From assembly GCA_029204225.1 (NCBI GenBank), contig CM055098.1, positions 50,922,871-50,986,870 of the forward strand: DNA of 64,000 nt. The letters run 5' to 3'. Below are positions 46,636 to 56,624 of this stretch, piece by piece; the stretch's first letter is position 1, and every line of letters begins with the position of its first letter. A model generated the notes under the pieces. The model worked only from the letters and a program-made list of their open reading frames with translations, was not told the origin of the DNA and ran no database searches. Position numbers and translations under genes: made by a program. This DNA comes from Diphasiastrum complanatum. Taxonomy: Eukaryota > Streptophyta > Lycopodiopsida > Lycopodiales > Lycopodiaceae.

Positions 46636-47159
46636 TTAATAATCTGAAGCCATAGAAGCTTCAGCTTCAACCCCTATATCAGTATGTGTATCATTTACAT
46701 CAACTGGAGCAGGTGCAGATGCTTCGATCAATGGAACAATTGAAGATTCAACAGACTCATCATCTGGAATCTCAGCAGATATGTAAAACACAAAAGCCAT
46801 TCCTTTGATTAAAAGACGACATATTCTTTTGTGGATACCACAATATATATTTCTTTTGAAATGGTCATGCATGTTAGAGTACTTTCTACTTTGTTTATGC
46901 TTAGAGGATGGTTGGGAATGTACAAGGTCCTAAAAATGAACCAAACAAAAATTATCTATATCCATGACAGGTGTACTAATAATCTGAGAAAAATTATCAA
47001 GATAAAAAATTGAACTATACGATTCTCATAAACTAGCTTATCGATATCAAAGGGAGCAAAAAAAATACTAGTAAAATATTCTAATTTGTCAGATGGAATG
47101 TCACTGGTATTAAAAAAATCCATAAGTTTGTCATCTAAGGCCATGGAGGAAGTAGCCAT
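46636..47159 (-). CDS. Small candidate two-exon gene, unrecognised
   Basis: ATG at 47159 (context TTCAACATGGC) opens MATSSMALDDKLMDFFNTSD, SDKLEYFTSIFFAPFDIDKL. A plausible intron follows. A second open stretch begins after an acceptor ending TTTTTAG near 46922 and reads DLVHSQPSSKHKQSRKYSNM, then KGMAFVFYISAEIPDDES and an acidic tail ending EAEASMASDY with TAA at 46636. The donor is uncertain (a GTACAC near 46983 would serve). About 150 residues are predicted. I recognise no domain. The first inverted pair of the 47-49.6 kb set lies only 8 bp upstream of the ATG. It may be a gene of an unidentified mobile unit. Confidence 0.35.
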
Positions 47160-47166
47160 GTTGAAT

Positions 47167-47361
47167 CCGATATTGGTTCAACGCGTCAGATAGATATCGG
47201 TAGAGGAATAAAGCAAAGTGCGCGCGCTGATTTGATATGGTAAGACCGAGAATGAAATTTTCCGAAAAACACTGGTCGGAAGTGGCTGATATCGATTCAG
47301 CGTGCTTGAATGAATACGAGCATGCACAACAATGGATGGCGCGCGTCGATTCGATATCGGG
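47167..47361. repeat. Inverted pairs 1 and 2 of a six-member set
   Basis: Pair 1 spans 47167-47240: left arm CCGATATTGGTTCAACGCG, right arm GCGCGCTGATTTGATATGG. Pair 2 spans 47288-47361: left arm GATATCGATTCAGCGTGC, right arm GCGCGCGTCGATTCGATATC. Both are 74 bp. The arms are imperfect reverse complements of one consensus, close to GATATCGGATCARCGCGC. The inner 35 bp are not conserved. Confidence 0.8.
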
Positions 47362-47832
47362 AGAATGAAGAAAAACAAGAAGGCTAGAGAGTTCTGAATA
47401 ACAGAATACGGAATCGAAATATGAAAAGTGGTGCACATATTTATAGCCAATTTCTGTTGATCACAGCCATACATTTGTCAAATAACGAATAGTGAAATAC
47501 AGCCCATATTTATCTACCAATCAGAATGAGACTAATTTGTACCTACGCCAAAATACATTACCTAGTCTAGTATTAGATTCAACGAATCATCATTAGCTTT
47601 GCATCGGAATACATTGGATAGACAATCACTAGCCTCCTAGAATAATCATTAAAAAAATTATACACAATTGATTAATGGATATTATTGAAAAACGTGAACA
47701 AGGAGAATTATTATAATATCTCATTCTATTTAAGCACCGTAAAGACGAAAATTTTCCTTTTGAAATAATGTTCATTCAGAACATTTTCATAAGTGTTTCA
47801 TTATGCGTTGCAGTATGATTTTTCTGCGTATG

Positions 47833-48117
47833 GGATATCGGATCAGCGCGCCTAACAGACGATATATTTGTTGCAATTGGACTACGCGCATCAAATCGCT
47901 ATTCCTGGACCAAAATATTATCAAAAATTTTGAAACTATTGGACCGTATATGCATAATCAAAGCTTGATTCGGAAGACTCTTCATACTGGCCAAAGTTAT
48001 GCAGAATCTATCGAATCAAGCTCTGATCATTCATATTGCGTCCAATATCGGATGAGCGCTCGAGAATACATACTATGGTTGTCAAATGCTTTATATGCGC
48101 GTTGATTAGCTATTGGG
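47833..48117. repeat. Inverted pairs 3 and 4 of a six-member set
   Basis: Pair 3 spans 47833-47905 (73 bp): GATATCGGATCAGCGCGC and ACGCGCATCAAATCGCTATT. Pair 4 spans 48042-48117 (76 bp): CAATATCGGATGAGCGCTC and ATGCGCGTTGATTAGCTATT. Same consensus arms, unrelated interiors. Confidence 0.8.
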
Positions 48118-48379
48118 TGAAAATCTGGCCTTTGGAATTTTCCAAAATTATAATTATTGGATATAAAAAAGGTCATATATTTAAAGCATAACGTTGTCAA
48201 TTTCAGCATTAAATGGTAGAAGTGTGATTAATTGTAGATGTGACCATACTTTATTTGAAATTAGTTTTGGTTAATTCGATATGGACTAATCATTTTGATG
48301 ATTGATGGATATTTAGATGATTTGACTGACAAGTCTCTGAGTAATTATCATCGTAATATGAGCCACCACGTTTGCAATC

Positions 48380-48800
48380 AATTCTGATTTTCTCTATATA
48401 TACTAATTGACGACGCTGAATAGTGGTAGCTTGTGGATCTACTAGTATCATTGTACTCCTCATTTTGGATCTAATTGATTTGGAGATTTTGTGTGGATTT
48501 TGAGTGTTATTGGATTTCTAGCTTTCTCTCTCTACTTGAGAGCTCATGATGATTTTCTCTCTCTACTTGAGGAGAGTAGCTTGTTTTATACTTAAAATAA
48601 TTTTTTAATACTTCCCACACGTGTGAGTGAGAGTTGGAAGTGATTGAATGCATGTAGTAGTGTGTTTTTGCCATAGAATCAAAGATAGATCTTGAATCTC
48701 AATCTAGTCTTGATCTTGGTGCATCTACACAACTTAGGAGATCACAAGTACATGTTGTGGACACTCCACACGTGTGAAATCTACATTAAACACGTATCTT
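48380..48800 (+). repeat. Possible copia LTR fragment with two CACACGTGTG palindromes
   Basis: CTCTATATATACT near 48393 resembles an LTR TATA region, and CACACGTGTG occurs at 48616-48625 and 48767-48776, as it does once in each of the six clear copia LTRs in the window. Termini, primer site and coding parts were not found, so this rests on motif likeness only. Confidence 0.35.
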
Positions 48801-48939
48801 AAAGGTTTAGGTCCTTGATATAGTTTTAAAATGTCGAAGACCAATGCTGGTCTCCCCCTTTCTAGTTTAGATACTGGTGAATAGAAAGTAGGGATAAAAT
48901 GCTAGGGGACAATGTAGGAGAAGGGCAATTCAATACAAG

Positions 48940-49689
48940 ATGGAGTTCTTCCAGACCCCATTGTTTATAGATGTTGTATTGTTTCCCCTTCAATTCATGG
49001 CAGCATTTGATTTCCCTGATTTCAAAAGTTTGCACGATGATATGATCCAATACGTCAAACTGGGGACTCCAATTCTCGTGTTGCCATACATAACAACGTA
49101 AGTGTCTATTTTTCAGATTTTTTTTTATTGAATTTTTCATATGAATTTTGATTTCACATTGATTCTCATAAATTTTTTGTTTTTCGATTTCAGTGATCAT
49201 TGGAGCTTATATGTGTTGTTCTTGTACGTCAATGATGAGGGTGTGTGTAATCCAGTTTGTTTGAAGATGAACTCTATTATACACACACACAAAATTGCTA
49301 GGACCCATATACAAAAAATACTGGAACTCTTTCCAGTACCAAATGCAAAAGCATACTCGAAGCTGAAAATGGTTGATGCAGAGGTATAAATTTTTCAATA
49401 TCGGTTCGACACACCTTTGTAGTTATTGATTGGTTTATTTTCCCCACATGCGCACTGATCCGATACTCAATCAAAACTTTTTGATATTGGTTCGACGCGT
49501 GCTTGTTTCCATTGTAGATTTTATTCTTACATCCTGCGCGTTGATCCGATATCTCATAATGCTCAAATTTGGATTCTGCAGTCCTCCCAGTAGGTTGATT
49601 CTGTTTGCTGTGGTTGGTATATTGTATGCAATGCCAAACACTTTTTTAGTTGGCTTGCATTACAAGATGGACTTCCAAATCTGGAAGAG
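48940..49689 (+). pseudogene. Ulp1/C48-type cysteine protease, three exons, active site decayed
   Basis: Exon 1 (48940-49097) reads MEFFQTPLFIDVVLFPLQFM, then MIQYVKLGTPILVLPYITT, and ends at a GTAAGT donor. Exon 2 starts at 49194 after GATTTCAG and supplies the catalytic His block DHWSLYVLFLYVND, then LKMNSIIHTH. It ends at 49383 before GTATAA. Exon 3 (49582-49689, after TTCTGCAG) has CGWYIVCNAKHFFSWLALQD, the catalytic Cys-Gly block, and ends before GTAATA. The spacing of His, acidic position and Q-x-DCG block fits Ulp1 (SUMO-type) proteases. However, the expected Asp is Asn (KMNSI), the DCG Asp is Cys (CCG), and a TAG precedes VDSVCCG in the spliced frame. Plant transposons sometimes carry such proteases. 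Intron 2 contains inverted pairs 5 and 6. Confidence 0.6.
49396..49554. repeat. Inverted pairs 5 and 6 of a six-member set
   Basis: Pair 5 spans 49396-49468 (73 bp): CAATATCGGTTCGACACAC and ATGCGCACTGATCCGATAC. Pair 6 spans 49483-49554 (72 bp): GATATTGGTTCGACGCGTGC and TGCGCGTTGATCCGATATC. They are adjacent and both lie in intron 2 of the Ulp1-like gene. Confidence 0.8.
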
Positions 49690-49809
49690 GTAATATTCGA
49701 TTAATTACTTCTAATTGTGTTTTTGGTTTTTTAATATATAAACTACTATTAACTGATCTTTGATTAATTACATTACCTGTGTTTATGTTTTTTTTCAGTT
49801 TAAATGCTC

Positions 49810-50545
49810 AAAGGTCTCCCCAATGGAGATAATGCACTTCGGGTAGGAGACCATAAAGCTTGTGATCAAAAATTCATATCCAGTTGCAGTGGCCAAGTGT
49901 TCTCCACCCAAGCTACTTCCAACTGGAGAAATGGATTTAGAGATCATAGATAGTTGATTATGTTTAAATATTCGTCTCACTTGATGTGGATGAGACACAT
50001 GTATAGAAAATTTTCATAGAAATATACTTACAGTTTTTCTATGGTTGTTCGTTCTTGTTATTTTTTTCTCTTATCAATTCAGGTTATGATTCATTCATCT
50101 TCAATTTCTACTGTTTTTCGACATGTTTGTTTTTCATGCCTTGGTCTGCCTTGCCTATACCATGGTCTTTTTTGGATAAGTTCAGAATGATGATCTGATC
50201 GAACCATTGCCACAACCATTCCAAACATGCGACATTAGTTCACTTGGATTTGTTTTAGCAAAGCTTTGATCAGATCATCATCTGAACATATCCAAATATG
50301 CCAAGACAAGGACAATACAGACCAAGGCAATGAAGACCAAAAATACAATCGATATATACGAGACTTCAACAAGGGCAAGCGTTGATTGTAGTGATCACTG
50401 GAGTTCAAGTGACCGAAGATCTCCCCAATGGAGATAGTGCATTTCCTGCAGGAGACAATGAATATTGCTATAGAAAACTCATATTATCTAGTTGCAATTA
50501 CATTGTGTTTTGCACCATGGAAATGGAGATCATAGAAATGAAAGA
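49810..50545 (+). repeat. Diverged direct repeat pair, about 130 bp each
   Basis: GGTCTCCCCAATGGAGATAA at 49812 and AGATCTCCCCAATGGAGATA at 50409 begin two related stretches (CTTCGGGTAGGAGACCAT versus TTCCTGCAGGAGACAATG, then CCAGTTGCAGTGGCC versus CTAGTTGCAATTACA, both reaching GAGATCATAGA). Open frames through them (SPNGD-type and LPNGDSAFPAGDNEYC) are not recognised. They may be diverged exons of an unknown gene. The 467 bp between the copies show nothing. Confidence 0.5.
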
Positions 50546-50780
50546 GTCTCATAGAAAAAGTGGTTCATATATTTTCAAAAATGATGTATACAAAAAATTG
50601 TATTACATAATACAAAATTCCATAGTTCATAATCTATGGATCTTCAATTTCGATTGATGTTCCAATGTCTTTGCATTTTATATGCTCTTTCTGCCTTACT
50701 CTTACCTGCACAAGAGAAATCGTTTTAGTTATATATTTTATGAAACTGATTCACTTAGAAATAGAAAAAAAAGAATATTT

Positions 50781-51946
50781 TTATATGGCATAATGTACCT
50801 TTACACCATTCAATCGAAATTGATAGTATTGAGGTAGATTGAATTGCAACATGTCTAGTTCTGATCGAATGTGATTGAGACACCAATCTTCCTCGACCTC
50901 AACCATTGCAAGAATGTTGTCATTTCTTTTCACTGTTATCTGAAGTTGCTCTTGAGGGTTTATACTAAAATCTTGATCAAGTGGCTTCCAAACATTTTTG
51001 CATTTAATCCATCTTCTATAATACAGCAGCAAAGTGAGCATTTGTTTTTTGATGTGATATCTAAATGTCATGGATGAGTAACATACTCTGTACTCAACTT
51101 GCTGTTTTGTTTTGTATCCCAACCATCATCCAACAACTCGGCAATTATATCAACACTCAAGTCCTTACAAATAAACATTGTTTTCGTTCTCCGAACATTG
51201 CATTTGAAAAAAAAATCAACAAAAATAGTAAAAGGTAGAGACCAACTTAATCTATTATTCTTTGATCCAGTGCTACATTTTAACATCCTCTGAATATCAA
51301 TATATAGCCTAGATCGAAAACTTTCGGAAATTGCTAGGGGGGAGGATATGGCTCTAATCTACCAACTAAACCATTTTTATCAGGAAAATAGGTGTGATCA
51401 TAAAAAAAAAACTCCTAACTCTAAAAGTGATTTTGGAGAACGACCTTTATATTGTAAAATACCGATATCCGAATGTATGACATTCTATTATTCCTACAAT
51501 TGATTGAACTGATTGCCATTCAAAGAAATTTGATGGATACAAATCTGCAAAACCAACAAAAACATCTCAAGAAAAATATAATTTAAAGAAAATGCTAAAT
51601 CTAAAAAAATTGAATCTGAAAACTTACAATTGCATTTCCTTCTATCATTTGGATTCAGATCATGAATGTTGGGCTCATTGTGAAGATAAGCATGTTGAAC
51701 TAAAACTTTCGTGATAGATTGACCGGCAGGTGATACTTTAAAATCCATTATCCTGCCTTTCCAAGAGCTTCTATATATGTTATCCGATCTTTTTCTTTTT
51801 TGGAATGAGCCTTTTGCAGAGGGATGCATCAAGATCCATTGATATTTTCGATATATTCTTGGTATCCATTGATCTTTTGCATTTTTTTCATTGCAAATAT
51901 TGATTGCATCAATGGTTCCTCTTGGTCTCCGATTATGTGTAGCCAT
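50781..51946 (-). CDS. Candidate multi-exon gene, unrecognised
   Basis: ATG at 51946 opens MATHNRRPRGTIDAINICNE, DQWIPRIYRKYQWILMHPSA, a basic KGSFQKRKRSD and FKVSPAGQSITKVLVQHAYL. A clean GTAAGT donor lies at 51627 and an acceptor TTTTGCAG before 51544, after which YLYPSNFFEWQSVQ continues. Further minus-strand open stretches with acceptors follow. One near 51200-51110 reads MFICKDLSVDIIAELLDDGW. One near 51020-50785 reads WKPLDQDFSINPQEQLQITV, then LDMLQFNLPQYYQFRLNGVKV. The last piece has the rhythm of a ubiquitin-like beta-grasp fold, which is only an impression. Exon joins after the second are uncertain. I do not recognise the protein. It converges on the Ulp1-like gene and may belong to the same unit. 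Confidence 0.4.
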
Positions 51947-52684
51947 TAGTCGAAAATACGAGTACGCAAGCTAAGATCAGAGAGAATGTAGAGATTGCGA
52001 GGTAAACCTAAGAATGACAAGAAAATGAGAGATAGAATGAAGAAAATGAGAGGTATACCTATGAATGACAAGAAGTTCCTTAACTACAAGGATTAGTTAA
52101 CCACAGGTTATGATTATTGACGTAAAATCAACCTCGAGTGAACAATGACGGGCAGCATAAGAGTATTCGAGCAGTAACTGTGTTCCAATCACAATTGTTT
52201 GTTCTGCCCGGCGGGATATTTGAAAATCACGGGCGTGGAGTCTTAAACTTCACACTCAGCTGAAACAATTAGCAATAACAAAGAGTAGCTAACTAGTTGA
52301 TTAGCGTTCACTACTCTTCTAATTCTTTGTTTAGCTATCTTGTAAACTCCACACAGTGGAGATATAAAAATGTAATTCTGGATCAACGGAAGAGTGTGAG
52401 AGTAGAGCAGAAAAAGAAAAGAAAAGAAACGAAATAACTATGTATGAAAGTGTGCCAACGAGCAGAACACAACGAAAGAGCAGAGTGTCAGGCCGCCAAC
52501 GAGCGAGACACTAATCATCTCGCTCTAAAAATCAAAACTAACAATATAGTTGTTCTCTCTTGTCCATCTCCTTGTTTCCCGCTGTCTTGATTGCTAGAAT
52601 GATTTTTGTTCAGTGATCTGTAGTCGCGTGCTTAGGATCCTCTAAGCTTCCGCACAAGAAAATTCAAAAGAAAGAAATCCGTTC
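51947..52684. other. Intergenic stretch with possible LTR-like sequence
   Basis: A block with GAGTAGCTAACTAGTTGATT, TCTTGTAAACTCCACACAGT and GGAGATATAAAAATG (52300-52375) has the look of a retrotransposon promoter/LTR. CCAACGAGC occurs twice (52455, 52496). Ends could not be fixed and no paired copy exists. No gene was seen. Confidence 0.35.
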
Positions 52685-53480
52685 ATGAGACAAAACCTGT
52701 TCACGACACTAGTAAGCTTGTTCTCTTTAAGTGTGCATTTTGCAAACAATGGCAATTCTTTTGGTGAGCCAATGAAAGTATTTTTTACAACAAGTAATGT
52801 CACATGGTTCAATAAAAAAAGTAGATCAAGTGATTCTATGTTGGATAGAATTGAGGTGCTTGATAGGCAAGCTAGTCCAGAAGAGAATTCTTCTACCTTT
52901 TATGATTTGTTCATTAAAAGGGAGTCTTGCATAGGTAGTGTTGATTGTGTAATTATTGAGGATGGGAAAGGACTCAAAGGGGCAACAAGAATCAGGTTTG
53001 ACACTCATCTTCACCTATTCTACTTCATGTTGGAGGAGGATCATAGAATCTATCTCATTTTTTATGGTGGTGACATGGATTTCACTATGGCTAGTGAAGA
53101 TGTTTTTGGAGTAATATTTTGTGATCTGAATTACATGTTTGAGGTGCTAGTTTTACAGAGGTTTGGATTTGTAAAATTTGTGTTGACTAGAGATTATGAT
53201 GTACTTTTGGAAGAGCATATGGTTGGTCTTTGTTTGCTTCATCAAAACCAAGCGAAATTTGGCAATTTGAAGCTAGGAAAAGGCATTAATATTAAACTCA
53301 AGGGTCAAAGCAATGAGGATCTATTTTGCAAATGTTTAAAGACTTGTGTAAAGGCAAAAGATCAGCAAGGAAGTGTTCTTAAATCCTACTTTACTCAATT
53401 TGTATCATGTTTGAGCTATGTGATGTCAATGTTCTTCGGATGCTCCTTTAAGGATCCTTTTGTCCTCCTCCGTAGCCTTG
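52685..53480 (+). pseudogene. Third copy of the unfamiliar copia-associated reading frame
   Basis: The open frame starts at ATG 52685 with a hydrophobic TLVSLFSLSVHFA segment, then TFYDLFIKRESCIGS (compare YDAIIKRESYEGK in the 13.5-19 kb element). It continues RIRFDTHLHLFYFM, IYLIFYGGDMDF, CDLNYMFE, EEHMVGLCLLHQNQ, GNLKLGKGIN and QGSVLKSYFTQFVSCLSYVM. This copy keeps the N-terminal part missing at 35 kb and is open for about 265 codons without a stop. No LTR or gag adjoins it. After 53480 the frame runs on into unrelated sequence shared with the 34.6 kb copy and then a LINE, so the apparent 379-codon ORF is a chimera. Confidence 0.6.
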
Positions 53481-54081
53481 CTTTTGCTTTCCTAGATTTT
53501 CGCCACCTCTTTTCTTGGTCTGTGACCACAGAGTTCTCTCATCGGATGAGCCGATATGGACCTCCTCTCTTTACGCCTACCTCATCCCCTGCTCTTTCCC
53601 TCCCACCCACGCCTCTCTCTTGCCCTGGCTCGCTAGAGGAGGAGACTGTTGAGCACCTGTTTTATCATTGTCGTGGGGATCTATGGCTAGAGGTGATACA
53701 TCTTCTTCATTGTTGGCTACTCCCCATTCCCCTTACATCTTGCTGGGCGACTCGCAAATTCGAGACCGTTCTTCACATGCTTTCTAGCATTTGTGGAAGG
53801 CTTTCTGTACTTTGGCAGATATAGTTGGCACGAAATGGGGGGGGGTTAAAGGTTCTTCTTCTCCGCTTTTAGCAATGGCCTACCTGCGGTTAGATATATA
53901 TTTCGGTAATGCTATGTAGTTGTACCCGACCACCTCCTTGAGTGGTGTGCAAATAGTCCTTTTTTTTGTACAGCACATCCCTAGGGGGTTTGTGTGTATC
54001 GGCATTGGGTTGATGCTTACTTTTTGTGTACCTCTACATTTATGAAAATATATTAGTATCTTAAAGCTTTGCACAAAAAAA
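53481..54081 (+). pseudogene. LINE 3' end (RT zinc-binding domain) fused to the preceding frame
   Basis: 53481-53566 is the segment also present at 34565-34690; its minus strand reads KKRGGENLGKQKQGYGGGQK. From about 53625 the + strand reads SLEEETVEHLFYHCRGDLWL, then HCW and a helical tail. This is the C-terminal zinc-binding domain (zf-RVT) of plant LINE reverse transcriptases (C, then E-T-EHLFxHC). A stop at 53822 and a frame continuing NGGG follow. The piece ends in 3' sequence reaching TTTGCACAAAAAAAGG at about 54065-54083, a short poly(A)-like tail. Upstream RT and endonuclease are absent. Confidence 0.7.
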
Positions 54082-54399
54082 GGAAGAAGGTGCATTTTGC
54101 ATATAACTTGAACAAAAGAACGATGTAAACAAGTTTCATCTTCAAATAGAGGATTAAGAGTTTAGCAAGATATTGTTCTCCAATAAATGATTCCTAGTAT
54201 TTTATAGAAATTTGCATGCCAGTTCATTTTTGGGATCCAAATTAAAGACCCGAGGAACGCTCATAAACCTTACATAGCTCACGACTTTTGTTTGGCTGGA
54301 TTTGAACTGACACGATTTGCAAATTGTTTCATTCATCAGTCGTATCTCAACGTTTCTTATAATTTTTGGAGTATTTTCTTGTGGGCGGCAGTTATACGC

Positions 54400-54721
54400 A
54401 ATTCGGGTAGAAATCTTCGGATTCCCTTTGTGTAGATTTAACCAAGTTATCAGGCACAATGTATCCACCACCTCTTTGTTGTCCAAAAGATGATAGAAGC
54501 ATGGTTGCAAAGACGATAGCATCCATAAGCTGCAAAACTTCATTTTCAGTGTGAAAGTAACTAACAGAACAATAAACAGAATTTTTCTTGGATGAAAATC
54601 ATTACCACAACCAGCCATTCTTCTACATAGTCGAACCAATCACTGCATGTTAGTTCTACTTCAGAGTCCTGCTCCCCCATGCTTGCCTTGCGGCATCGAT
54701 TCAGTGTTTCGGTGCAACTCG
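54400..54721 (-). CDS. Candidate terminal exons of an unrecognised gene
   Basis: On the minus strand, 54721-54611 reads SCTETLNRCRKASMGEQDSE, then LTCSDWFDYVEEWLVV, and stops at a GTAATG donor. After an acceptor TTTTGCAG near 54534, LMDAIVFATMLLSSFGQQRG, then YIVPDNLVKSTQRE continue to a TAA near 54400. Splice signals and composition look natural, but no family is recognised and the upstream exons are not identified. It lies 3' of a tandem repeat and 0.6 kb from the EXORDIUM-like gene. It could be a relic. Confidence 0.35.
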
Positions 54722-54801
54722 CCTGTTGCATTCAAACAGGCTTTAGGTAACAATCACCGGATATGCAAAAATATGGCATAGCCATTAATCAGGAAAATTG
54801 G

Positions 54802-54946
54802 CCAGCTCAAGAGATCATCTCTAGGGAATTAATTCAGGCACAAGGAAAATCTCAGAACAGCCTGAATTTGAAAACTTTCCAGCTCAAGAGAGCATTTCTA
54901 GGGAATTAATTAGGCAGAAGGAAAGTCTCAGAACAGCCTGAATTTG
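54802..54946. repeat. Two-copy tandem duplication, period 77 bp
   Basis: CCAGCTCAAGAGATCATCTC begins at 54802 and CCAGCTCAAGAGAGCATTTC at 54879. Both continue GGGAATTAATT and CTCAGAACAGCCTGAATTTG with few differences. Confidence 0.92.
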
Positions 54947-55352
54947 GTCGATCATTCCACTTTGATTTGCTTATTATTTTATAGAGCCATCAAAGCCTAC
55001 CTTACAATAGTTAGCCAAGCTCAAGGTTCAAATTTAAGATAATGTGCAAAGGAAGCATTCTGAACAAACCAAAAGTATCCCAAAATGTGATGATGTTCGA
55101 TATGAAACATACATTCTCCAATGGTTGATTCTTGAATCGAAGGCTAGCTTCTCGTATAACAGAGCTTCGGACTCCGTATCTCAAATATTCATTACCTTTC
55201 CGGAAATTTCATAAAGAATGGATGATGGCAGTACTATCTTTCATCTGGCTTTAACGTTAATGAAAATGCCAGAGGTGACGTATATGATTTTTTTCTGTAT
55301 GTTACAGTATCTGCACAAAGCCCTGAGCAGGCAGTTCTCTTTATGTTTATGT

Positions 55353-56348
55353 TTAGGAAGGAGAATAGCAAGTTAATGTCGCTGGATTCCAGAGAGCAGG
55401 AACAAGAAAGGCGCGATTGTTGACTCCATTGACATTAAAACTTGCTCCAGTAGATTTTTCAACCAATAGCTCGCCTGCATATCCTGGATAAGCACCTCTA
55501 CCAAAGATGCCTGTGCAGGCCGTGGCTGCCTCCAGTGGAGCTTCAGCGGGACCTTGATAATAACCTGTGCCAAAGGGGTTAGTGGCTGCGCCAGCTAGTA
55601 CCGTTGCAATGTTGATGATCATGCCATCAATACCTGCATCTCCGTTGGGTGCCACCAAAGCTGGGGTGTCGGGTCCACCGAAGTCCTTTGGATTAGCAAA
55701 TGGCCAGGCACATTTTCCAGCACATCTGGAGATAGAGTTGCCTACCCAAGCGATGGGGAGTTTCCGCTGTCCGTTCACCTTTGTAGTTGAATTTGCGTAA
55801 GTGTGAGAAGCACATGCATCCATGCAAAAGCCATCAACGTACACATCATCGGCAGTGAGAACAAGATAAAGAGCCTTCAAATCCAGTGGGAAGGATGCAG
55901 AGCTGATTGCTTTTCCTATCAAAGTTTGAAGATCAGCTCTTTTCAGATTTTTCCCTAGTGAATAGGCGGTATCCATCAGCTGTTCACCGGGCTTCACGAA
56001 CGTCAAAACGGGGGAGCCGGTGGAGTCCTTGTAGCCTGAAGTAATCTTCCACCAGCTGCTGACAGAGGGCTGTTGGCCCGCTTTGGAGTGAAAGGATGCC
56101 AGGAAATCCAAAACTGTGGATCGCTGGGAAGCGCTGAACCTGCCATACCACAATAAGTGCACATTAAGGACTCCACGTCCGGATAGAAGAGGCCCATTAT
56201 GATAGGGCAGGACAAGTGGAGCTTCCGGAACCAGAGCAGAGAGCTTTCGATGGTAAGAAAAAGGGGCCGTTCGAGCAGAGCTACACAGAGCAATGCAGCA
56301 CATAAGTAGGACTGAAGTTGCTGGAAAATAGAAGTGATCCAACTTCAT
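55353..56348 (-). CDS. EXORDIUM-like / phosphate-induced protein 1 (phi-1), intact
   Basis: A single-exon gene of 331 codons from ATG 56348 to TAA 55353. Residues 1 to about 25 (LLMCCIALCSSA core) form a secretion signal. The rest is the phi-1 domain: PYHNGPLLSG (about 49-58), VHLLWYGRFSASQ (about 63-75), WWKITSGY (about 99-106), then VLTADDVYVDGFC, CASHTY, a KLPIAWVGNS block, CAGKCAWPF, APNGDAGIDGMI (about 238-249) and the C-terminal FNVNGVNNRAFLVPALWNP. Regular cysteines fit an extracellular fold. EXORDIUM proteins are apoplastic. In Arabidopsis EXO and EXL genes respond to brassinosteroid and carbon status and promote cell expansion; the biochemical role is unknown. Length and the lack of introns are normal for the family. 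Upstream lies a GA-rich leader region. Confidence 0.95.
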   Translation of the reverse strand: MKLDHFYFPATSVLLMCCIALCSSARTAPFSYHRKLSALVPEAPLVLPYHNGPLLSGRGVLNVHLLWYGRFSASQRSTVLDFLASFHSKAGQQPSVSSWWKITSGYKDSTGSPVLTFVKPGEQLMDTAYSLGKNLKRADLQTLIGKAISSASFPLDLKALYLVLTADDVYVDGFCMDACASHTYANSTTKVNGQRKLPIAWVGNSISRCAGKCAWPFANPKDFGGPDTPALVAPNGDAGIDGMIINIATVLAGAATNPFGTGYYQGPAEAPLEAATACTGIFGRGAYPGYAGELLVEKSTGASFNVNGVNNRAFLVPALWNPATLTCYSPS

Positions 56349-56603
56349 GGCTCCCTGATTCCGATGGTAGCAAAGAGGAAGGTTAGTCCTTTCCAGCCAA
56401 AAAATGTAGATTTGAAGCTCAACTGAATCGAAACACGAATTACTTTAGGTAACCAGACTGTGTTACAAGATGCTAGAACGGAATCTACTCGCTTGGACGA
56501 GCAGAATGATAAGAAACGGAAAAAGAAGAGAGAGTGCTCGAGCTACGCTACGAGTGACCAATACTAAGAATTGCAAGTGTGATGAGGTGTTTATATACAG
56601 ACG

Positions 56604-56624
56604 AGAGAGAGAGAGAGAGAGAGA
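56604..56624. repeat. Short GA repeat upstream of the EXORDIUM-like gene
   Basis: About ten GA dinucleotides roughly 260 bp upstream of the ATG. On the gene strand this is a CT run, common in plant core promoters and 5' leaders; a role here is inference. Confidence 0.7.

Noticed and set aside
52685-53824. 379-codon apparent single gene
   Set aside because: It is a chimera: the extra copia-associated ORF, a shared 90-bp tag and a LINE zinc-binding end happen to share a frame.
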